Assembly: GCA_938010715.1 (NCBI GenBank)
Contig: CALLVG010000190.1
Span: forward strand, 1-32,127
Direction: 5' to 3'
Source: an uncultured Saprospiraceae bacterium
GTDB taxonomy: Bacteria > Bacteroidota > Bacteroidia > Chitinophagales > Saprospiraceae
Length of the DNA: 32,127 nucleotides
Positions 23,490 to 30,900 of the stretch are shown one piece after another. The notes under the pieces are model-generated. The model did no database searches and was not told the origin of the DNA. It saw only the letters and a list, made by a program, of their open reading frames with translations. Every line of letters begins with the position of its first letter. Position 1 is the first letter of the stretch. The translations under genes were made by a program, and so were the position numbers.

Positions 23490-23521
23490 TTTGTCCCTTA
23501 AAGGGACAGAGGGTATATTTG
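23490..23521 (+). promoter_or_regulatory. Strong Bacteroidota promoter for the dipeptidase gene with palindromic spacer
   Basis: TTTG at 23490-23493, a 20-bp spacer and TATATTTG at 23514-23521 match the -33 TTTG / -7 TAnnTTTG pattern. Transcription would start near 23528, about 50 nt before the ATG at 23578. The palindrome GTCCCTTAAAGGGAC fills much of the spacer. Confidence 0.65.
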
Positions 23522-23577
23522 CGAAATTTTAAAATCCGTCGCATCACACAAAGCGACCGTAAATCGTTTATAAGAAT

Positions 23578-24969
23578 ATGAAAAATACGCAAGCCTACAT
23601 CAAAAAAAATAAAGATCGTTTTCTTGATGAACTTATGGAGACTTTGAAAATTCCATCCATCAGCGCAGATCCAAAGTATGCGAAGGATGTGAAGAAAATG
23701 GCAGAGTCCATCAAGAAGCATTTGAAAAAAGCAGGTTGTGACAAAGTAGAAGTACACCCAACGGCGAAGCACCCAATTGTGTATGGCGAGAAAATGATTG
23801 ATAAAAAACTGCCAACGGTTTTGGTTTACGGTCACTACGATGTGCAGCCACCTGATCCATTAGATTTGTGGGATTCACCACCATTTGAGCCAGTTATCAA
23901 AAAAACAAAATTGCACCCCAAAGGAGCAATTTTCGCTCGTGGCGCATGCGATGATAAAGGACAGGCATTTATGCACGTCAAAGCATTCGAGGCAATGTTG
24001 AAAAGCAAAGAATTGCCCTGTAATGTCAAATTCATGATAGAAGGAGAAGAGGAAGTAGGCTCGACCAATCTTTATGATTTTGTAAAAAAGAACAAAAAGA
24101 AACTCGATTGTGATGTAATCTTGATTAGCGATACTTCCATTATCAATAATAAGACGCCAAGTATCACAACTGGCCTCCGTGGTTTGGCATATATGGAAGT
24201 TGAAGTAACTGGTCCAAATCGAGATTTGCACTCAGGTGTTTATGGAGGAGGAGTCGCCAATCCAATCAATACCTTGTGTAAAATGATTGCTTCCTTGCAA
24301 GACAAAAACGGAAAAATCACGGTCAAAGGTTTTTATGATAAAGTCGAAACAGTAAGCAAAAAAGAACGTGCTTTGATGAATCAAGCACCGCACAACGAAA
24401 AAGCTTACGCCAAAGATTTAGGTGTGAAAGAAACGCACGGTGAAAAAGGATACACTACTCTAGAAAGAACATCCATACGCCCAACGCTCGATTGCAACGG
24501 AATTTGGGGTGGCTACACTGGAGCAGGTGCTAAAACTGTTTTGCCATCAAAAGCTTACGCAAAAATCTCAATGCGTTTGGTTCCAAATCAAAGTTCAAAA
24601 GAAATTGCAAAGTTATTCACCAAACACTTCAAAGCAATCGCTCCCCCTTATGTTAAAGTAAAAGTCACAGACTTACACGGTGGAGAAGGATCCGTAACAC
24701 CAACTGACACACCAGAATATAAAGCTGCCGAAATCGCAATGGAAAAAACTTTCGGCAAAAAGCCACTTCCAAGTCGCGAAGGTGGAAGTATTCCAATCGT
24801 CGCACTTTTCGAAAAAGAATTAAAAGTAAAAACCGTCCTCATGGGATTCGGATTGAACAGCGATGACATCCATTCACCAAACGAACATTTCGGACTGTTC
24901 AACTACTATAGAGGGATAGAAACGATACCGTATTTTTATGAGGCATACGCGAATTTGAAAAGCTCCTAA
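23578..24969 (+). CDS. M20-family dipeptidase (metallopeptidase)
   Basis: 463 aa. Metal ligands of the M20 peptidases are present: His86 in VYGHYDVQPP, bridging Asp125 in ARGACDDKGQA, and the Glu pair in MIEGEEEVGS (about 156-165), followed by Asp in LISDTSI. The dimerisation domain follows (LHSGVYGGGVANP), with the later REGGSIPIV and the final HSPNEHF (His). This is the CNDP-like dipeptidase group, which splits dipeptides with two metal ions, probably zinc or manganese. There is no signal peptide, so it acts in the cytoplasm on imported peptides. It has a textbook promoter upstream and stands alone; a repeat cluster follows. ORFs at 23467, 23835, 23875 and 24648 are shadows. Confidence 0.95.
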   Translation: MKNTQAYIKKNKDRFLDELMETLKIPSISADPKYAKDVKKMAESIKKHLKKAGCDKVEVHPTAKHPIVYGEKMIDKKLPTVLVYGHYDVQPPDPLDLWDSPPFEPVIKKTKLHPKGAIFARGACDDKGQAFMHVKAFEAMLKSKELPCNVKFMIEGEEEVGSTNLYDFVKKNKKKLDCDVILISDTSIINNKTPSITTGLRGLAYMEVEVTGPNRDLHSGVYGGGVANPINTLCKMIASLQDKNGKITVKGFYDKVETVSKKERALMNQAPHNEKAYAKDLGVKETHGEKGYTTLERTSIRPTLDCNGIWGGYTGAGAKTVLPSKAYAKISMRLVPNQSSKEIAKLFTKHFKAIAPPYVKVKVTDLHGGEGSVTPTDTPEYKAAEIAMEKTFGKKPLPSREGGSIPIVALFEKELKVKTVLMGFGLNSDDIHSPNEHFGLFNYYRGIETIPYFYEAYANLKSS

Positions 24970-24985
24970 GCAATTCATTAAAACA

Positions 24986-25237
24986 TGAGTCATCCGTATT
25001 GGCGGATAAATCCTGAATTTTTGAAACACTCTGCTCCGTAGGAGCAATATCTTTGTAGAAATGTATTCATATTAGGCTTATTCCGCGCCGTAGGTGTGGT
25101 ATCTTATTTTCGACTTTAAGATTCCCCTTCTACGGAGCGGTTTTCCTTCGTTTTTAGATGATATTCTACAAAGATGCTGCTCCTACGGAGCAATTTTGAC
25201 CAAAATTCGGGATTTATCCACCAATACGGGCGACTCA
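24986..25237. repeat. Nested palindromic element (about 252 bp) containing CGTAGGAG repeats
   Basis: Outer arms TGAGTCATCCGTATTGGCGG... (24986-25023) and the inverse ...CCACCAATACGGGCGACTCA (25201-25237) enclose inner units. Inner inverted units are CTGCTCCGTAGGAGCAATAT / GTAGAA (25031-25060) and TTCTACAAAGATGCTGCTCC (about 25164-25192). Between them are GCGCCGTAGGTGTGGTATC and CTTCTACGGAGCGG. The inner part from about 25036 to 25140 is related to the repeat at 9005-9110. It has no coding capacity. Confidence 0.8.
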
Positions 25238-25267
25238 TATGGATGCTTAGAATTTTGCCTCAATTAG

Positions 25268-25317
25268 CAAAAAAATAAGCATTCGTTGCTCTACAAACTA
25301 TTTCAGAATAAAGTCTA
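25268..25317 (-). mobile_element. MITE-like repeat, truncated copy C
   Basis: The plus strand AAAAATAAGCATTCGTTGCT ... TTTCAGAATAAAGTCTA matches half of MITE copies A and B. The other half, with its terminal repeat, is absent. The RAYT remnant begins at its edge, so the two events may be linked. Confidence 0.7.
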
Positions 25318-25319
25318 AT

Positions 25320-25427
25320 GAATTTTTAAAAATCGAAAAATATATTTTACAGAATCCGGTTAAAGCAGGTATTGTAAGTAATTGGAAAGATTACTTTTTT
25401 AGTTTTACCGATAACTCAGATTTTTAA
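25320..25427 (+). pseudogene. Remnant C-terminus of a second RAYT/Y1 transposase
   Basis: A frame without a start reads EFLKIEK, then YILQNPVKAGIVSNWKDYF, then FSFTDNSDF and stops at TAA. The YI(L/H)xNPVKAG(I/L)V segment is the C-terminal signature of REP-associated and other IS200-like Y1 transposases. The HUH and Tyr parts are gone. The sequence differs from the intact RAYT at 18139 (YIHANPVRADIV), so it came from another RAYT. Its TAA stop is the first three bases of the palindromic element at 25425-25468. Confidence 0.8.
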
Positions 25428-25468
25428 CCCAAATAAACCTGCCCGATGTCAGGCGGGTTTGGGTTCTA
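25425..25468. mobile_element. Short relative of the 4231-4330 palindromic element
   Basis: It reads TAACCCAAATAAA, then CCTGCCCGATGTCAGGCGGG, then TTTGGGTTCTA. The ends match the right arm of the 4231-4330 element exactly. The middle has been replaced by a GC-rich hairpin (CCTGCC...GGCGGG). It overlaps the stop of the RAYT remnant and ends 4 nt before the ATG of the permease gene. Confidence 0.8.
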
Positions 25469-25472
25469 CTAC

Positions 25473-27023
25473 ATGAAAAAAATAGATAAGCTTCTCATAC
25501 AATCCTTTATAGGTCCATTTTTCGTGACCTTCCTCATTGCGATATTCGTTTTGATGATGCAGACGTTGTGGTTGTATGTCGATGATATTGTGGGGAAAGG
25601 AGCGGGGCTACTTTTATTGATCGAGTTGCTGAGTTATATGACGGTTTCGTTGGTGCCGATGGCCTTGCCGATTGCGGTATTAATTTCTTCGGTAATGGTG
25701 ATGGGAAATTTGGCAGAGCATTATGAGTTGTCGAGTTTCAAGTCTGCAGGAGTTGGGCTGCCACGAGTGATGCGTCCATTGATATTTATTGCTTTTGGGA
25801 TTGCGGTTCTTTCATTTTTTGTCAATGATAGTTTGATACCTATTTCCAATTTGAAATTCAAATCTCGATTGCACGACATAAGAAAACAAAAACCGACGCT
25901 GAGCATAGAGGAAGGGCTGTTCAACGATGACTTTGGCGACATTATAATAAGAGTTGATAAAAAAGTCGATGAAGATGGAACCGTTGAGAAAGTATTAATT
26001 TATGATCATAGTTCGAATACTGAAAATAGAATGTCTCAAATCAATGCCAAACGCGGTAGAATGTACACTACGAACGAGGGCAAATATTTTGTGATGGACT
26101 TGGAAGACGGCAGCCAATTTAACGAAGTCAAGCCTGAATTCAAAGATGGTAAACGAAATTATCCTTTTGTAAGAACGCAGTTTAAAACTTGGTCAAAGGT
26201 TTTTGACATGAGTTCATTTGAAATTAGTGGTACTGATGAAGAGTTGTTTAAGTCTCACCATACAATGTTGAGTTCTCGTCAGTTGTCGTCCGCGATAGAT
26301 TCGATTGATGTAGAAATGAAAAAGCGAATGACCAATTTTGATGAATATGTCGCTCGTTATATTTCAATATTAGAACAACCAGAAGCAAGCGAAGAAGAAG
26401 AAGTCCCAATTACAAAAGGCTCAGAAAGGAAACCTAAAAAGAAAAAGCAGGGTCGTGATTTTGCTATAAATAATATCCCAAAATCAGTTGCTAAAGATGC
26501 CTTCAAACCAGCTCAACAATTTATCGATAAAGATTTGAAAGAATATGATTCATTTGCGGAGTTGTTTTATAAAGATGAAACTTTAAAGTATTACGATAAG
26601 TCAAAAACCTTTATCAGAGCAGTGTTGACCCAATCGGAAGCGACTTATAATAGTTTGCGACGAACCGCAGAAAAGCGAGTGAAGCATTTATACGAATTAC
26701 ATTTTAAATTCAGTTTAGCTGCATCCTGTCTTATTTTTCTTTTCATTGGCGCGCCGATGGGAGCGATAGTTCGCAAAGGAGGATTTGGGTATCCGATTTT
26801 GATATCAATTGTTTTTTTTATGATATTTATTACGCTAAATATCATGTGTAAAAAATTGGCAGAAAGTCATACGTTGCCAACCGTTTTAGCAGCTTGGACT
26901 CCTTGTTTGATTTTATTGCCTATCGGCATATTCCTGACGACCAAAGCAATGAACGACAGTCAAATTTTTGAAGGAATATCACTTGACCGAATCCGTTCAC
27001 TTTTTAAAAAATCTGAAGGGTAA
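25473..27023 (+). CDS. LptF/LptG-family lipopolysaccharide export permease
   Basis: 516 aa from the ATG at 25473. The ORF track starts at 25446, but those nine codons (MSGGFGFYY) are palindromic-element sequence, while MKKIDKLLIQSFIGPFFVTF is the normal family start. Three N-terminal membrane segments (about 10-35, 50-80, 95-120) precede a large periplasmic beta-jellyroll region. A charged Glu/Lys-rich insert follows (EASEEEEVPITKGSERKPKKKK, about 310-335). Three C-terminal membrane segments (about 415-435, 445-465, 475-495) complete it. LptF and LptG with LptB form the inner-membrane transporter that drives LPS to the outer membrane. A single gene of this kind is seen; no partner is in the window. 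The stop shares one base with the next gene's start. Confidence 0.9.
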   Translation: MKKIDKLLIQSFIGPFFVTFLIAIFVLMMQTLWLYVDDIVGKGAGLLLLIELLSYMTVSLVPMALPIAVLISSVMVMGNLAEHYELSSFKSAGVGLPRVMRPLIFIAFGIAVLSFFVNDSLIPISNLKFKSRLHDIRKQKPTLSIEEGLFNDDFGDIIIRVDKKVDEDGTVEKVLIYDHSSNTENRMSQINAKRGRMYTTNEGKYFVMDLEDGSQFNEVKPEFKDGKRNYPFVRTQFKTWSKVFDMSSFEISGTDEELFKSHHTMLSSRQLSSAIDSIDVEMKKRMTNFDEYVARYISILEQPEASEEEEVPITKGSERKPKKKKQGRDFAINNIPKSVAKDAFKPAQQFIDKDLKEYDSFAELFYKDETLKYYDKSKTFIRAVLTQSEATYNSLRRTAEKRVKHLYELHFKFSLAASCLIFLFIGAPMGAIVRKGGFGYPILISIVFFMIFITLNIMCKKLAESHTLPTVLAAWTPCLILLPIGIFLTTKAMNDSQIFEGISLDRIRSLFKKSEG

Positions 27024-27694
27024 TGATACGAGCTGCAAAGGAGAACCTCGGATTCCTAATTCCTTTTTTATGGTTTTTGCTCGGAGGAGTCATCCTTCTT
27101 TTTTTTATCGAAAAAGGTGATGTTATATTATATTTCAATGAAAATCGAACCGATTTTTGGACTACCTTCTTTTATTATTTTACGAAAATTGGGGAGGAGT
27201 GGTCTTATATTCTACTCGCTTTATTGTTTGCTTATTTTATAAATTACCGCGCAGCTTTTTCGTTAGCACTTGCTGGCTTAATGACTGGAGTCGTTAGTTT
27301 TTTATTAAAAACGTTTTTTGCACACCCACGTCCCAAGACGTTTTTTCATCAAGAGGGACTGTTAGATCATATCATTTTACCAGAAGGTTATTCACTTTAT
27401 CAAGGATTGACCGCTTTTCCAAGTGGGCATACGATGTCTGCATTTGCACTTTTTGGCTTGGTTGCGCTGTCACTTTCTGGCAGGAATTTTTTAGGACTAT
27501 GCCTTTTTGCCATTGCCTTGCTCATAGGTTTTTCTCGAATTTATCTTTTCCAACATTTCTTTGAAGACGTTTTTTTAGGTGCAATTTTGGGTACTTTAAT
27601 TGCAGTTTTTCTAAAGTATATTTTAAAAAAGCCATGGTTTCTGCCAAAGAAATTTTGGAGTGAATCCATCCAGAAAAAGAAAGAGATTGCTTGA
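27023..27694 (+). CDS. PAP2-family membrane phosphatase
   Basis: 223 aa with about six transmembrane segments. The three-part phosphatase motif is present: KTFFAHPRP (about 96-104), PSGH (about 134-137) and SRIYLFQHFFEDV (about 172-184). The enzyme acts on lipid phosphates or pyrophosphates at the periplasmic face; lipid A phosphatase or undecaprenyl-pyrophosphate phosphatase roles are the main options. The gene overlaps the permease stop (TAATG), so the two are translated together. That link favours a role in LPS or lipid carrier metabolism. Confidence 0.93.
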   Translation: MIRAAKENLGFLIPFLWFLLGGVILLFFIEKGDVILYFNENRTDFWTTFFYYFTKIGEEWSYILLALLFAYFINYRAAFSLALAGLMTGVVSFLLKTFFAHPRPKTFFHQEGLLDHIILPEGYSLYQGLTAFPSGHTMSAFALFGLVALSLSGRNFLGLCLFAIALLIGFSRIYLFQHFFEDVFLGAILGTLIAVFLKYILKKPWFLPKKFWSESIQKKKEIA

Positions 27695-27965
27695 AATTCC
27701 TTTTAAATAATAACTTTTCGCTAAAAAAACGGGTTTGTTCCCTACTTGGTATAGATTTTGGGTTGTGGGTATTAGCTGGTCTAAACCCCCAATTTAAAAG
27801 AAGAAGTCTAAACCCAACTCCCCGTTGGATTTCCTACCTTATTTTTTAGTTCTAAGCTACCCATCCCCCCGATCTTTTGGTTGTGAATAGTAAATATTCA
27901 CGCACGATTTTTATTAGGTTATATAAAAAAAAGTTCACAGCCAGGATTAATCACATTCTTCGATA
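27695..27965. other. Gap before the DUF11 protein, with a hairpin
   Basis: No gene is seen. TCTAAACCC occurs twice (about 27780 and 27808) near short poly-C and poly-T runs. A perfect 7-bp inverted repeat, GTGAATA (27883-27889) and TATTCAC (27895-27901), lies 65 bp before the first ATG of the DUF11 gene. It might be an operator or terminator; the promoter of the large gene should also lie here but no clear TAnnTTTG box was found. Confidence 0.4.
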
Positions 27966-30900
27966 ATGCAAACGGTTGCAATTATGAACTCAAGAAGTAC
28001 GTATTCTTCTATCTTGAATTTAATGAAATACACATCATTATTTTCTTTCCTGTTTTTCTATTCTGTATCAACTTTTGGGCAGCATGATTTCTCCCTGGTG
28101 AAATCTGTTGATAGTCCAGTTGCTGCTATTGGTGATGTTATAAACTTCGAAGTTTGTTTGGCCAATGATTTATCAAGCAATGTTACAGGAGTTGAGGTAA
28201 CTGATTTACTACCTGCAGGTCTCACTTATCTGGGATATGCCGCTGATCAAGGTACTTACGATGACGCTACTGGCGTCTGGAATATAGGAACAGTTACATC
28301 CTCTATGGATACGCTATGTCTCACAATTGGGGCAACAATCACACAAGATGGTGTAATTTATAATCAGGCGGAAGTCACTGCTCCAGCCACTGGCGATATC
28401 GACAGTACTCCCGGAAATGGGGATACACTCGAAGATGATATTGCTAATGCTTGCGTCAGTATTCCAATTGAATTATACTGTGGCAATACACTTACTTTGA
28501 CTGCTCCATCTGGTTATACTGGATATCAGTGGTTCAAAGACGGACTCGTAATTGATGGCGAAACGATGGAAACCCTGGTAGTTGATACTACTGGGAATTT
28601 TACGTTTACGACGAATGAGATAACCACAGGTTGTGAAACTGGTCTTTGTTGTCCAGTTATTGTGACAGAAGATTGTCAGTTTGACTTAGCATTAGATAAA
28701 ATGTTGACCTCAACTGGTCCTTTCGCTCCAGGTGATACTTTAACTTTTACAATTACGGTTTATAATCAAGGAACAATCGACGCGACCGATGTAGAGGTGA
28801 CTGATTATGTGCCAACAGATATGACCATGGTGCCAGACCCGAATTGGGTTGCTGGCGTATATACTATTCCGACTTTAGCTGCGGGTATGGATTCTTCTTT
28901 CACGATTGATTTGATTATTGATCCTACTTTCATGGGAACAACTATCACCAATAATGCGGAAATTACCAATGCGGATAATTCATTGGGGCAAGTAGATGAA
29001 GATGGTGACATCGCTACAATTGATGGAGCTGTAGATGATACTTCTGAACTCGGAACGGATAATGATATTGATGATGAGTTTGATGGAACTCCTGGAACTG
29101 CGGACAATCCAGCGGATGCCGATGATTATGATCCTGCACAATTTATGGTAGAACAAACTTTCGATTTGGCTTTGACTAAAGTTTTGGATGCAGCAGAAAC
29201 GCCTGGTCCATTTGCTCCAGGAGATATTGTAACTTTCGAAATAGAAGTTTATAATCAAGGAACTTTAGATGCGTATGATATTCAATTGAGTGATTATATG
29301 CCAGCCGATATGACTTTGACCGATGCTGACTGGGAAGATAATGATGGTGATGGTATCGCCAATTTGGTTAACGGTTTGCCTTTCCTTGCAGCAGGGGATA
29401 GCCTAACAGTTGATATCACGTTTACGATTGACGCTGGTTTTATGGGAACTTCTATTACCAACGAAGCGGAGATTTCTTATGCTTCTGATACTGATGGAGG
29501 ACCCAATACACCTGATACGGATTCAAACGCTGACGGCGTGAATGATGATGTGCAAGGTGGCGACAACGTAACTGATAATAGCAACGGTGATGAAGACGAT
29601 CATGACCTTGCTGCTATAATGGTCGGACAGGTATTCGATTTAGCTTTAGTAAAAACTTTAAATGCTGCTGGAACTGACATGCCAATCGTTCCGGGTTCAA
29701 CAGTTGTTTTTGACCTTGAGGTGTATAATCAAGGTTCTTTGGATGCCTATGACATTCAACTTTCTGATTACATTCCTGCTGGATTGACTTTGGCAGATGT
29801 AAATTGGACAGCAACTGCTGGCGTAGCAAATCTTCAAAATGATATTCCTTTCTTAGCGGCGTATGATAGCACCACAGTTCAAATCACTTTCACAGTCGAT
29901 GCGGACTTTATGGGCACGAGCATTACCAACAATGCTGAAATAGAATATGCAGCCGCAACTGATGGTGGTCCAAATGAACCAGATGCAGATTCTGTATTTG
30001 GTGATCAAGATGGAACGACACCTGATCCAAACGATAATGATAATGCAGACACCACTGGTGGCGATGATTATGATCCAGAAACCATTACGATAGGACAAAC
30101 ATTTGATTTGGCTTTGACCAAAATGATGAGTTCTTACAATGATGTAAACGGTGATGGAATGATCAGCCCAGGTGATTCTGTAATTTATGATATAACAGTT
30201 TATAATCAAGGTACGATTGATGGAACTAACATTGACGTGACAGATTATGTACCTGCTGGTTTGAATTACAATATAGCTGACCCATTAAATGCGGCGTTTG
30301 GTTGGGGTGCAACGCCAACGATGACGATTGCTACTTTGGGTGCAGGTATGGATTCAACCGTTCAGATTAGATTGGAAATTGACCCAATGTTTATGGGGAT
30401 GTCTATCATCAATAATGCTGAAATTACGAGCGCAGATAATGTACTCGGTTTGGCAGATGAAGACTCAACTCCTGGTGATGACATGGGCAATCCATCTGAA
30501 ACTGGAACTGACAACGACATTGCTGATGACAGTAATGGTGGAGTGGACAACCCAGCAGATTCGGATGACTTTGATCCAGCAGAAGTAATGGTTGGACAAG
30601 TATTCGATTTGGCTTTGAGAAAAACATTTTTCAATGCAGGTGCATTTCCTATAGTGCCTGGGACTAATGTGATATTTATGATTGAAGTACTCAATCAAGG
30701 AACATTAGATGCCTATGATGTACAACTTAGTGATTATATTCCACAAGGATTAATTTTAGCGGATGCAGCTTGGGAAGATAATGATGGTGATGGTATTGCT
30801 AATTTATTAAACCCAATCACGCAAGTTGAGGCAGGAACAATTGATACTGCTTATATCACCTTTACGGTTGATCCTTCTTTCCAAGGTACTTCTATTACAA

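Noticed and set aside
25446-25472. Upstream ATG as the start of the LptF/LptG permease
   Set aside because: The nine added residues are encoded by the palindromic element; the following MKKIDKLLIQSF fits the family start.
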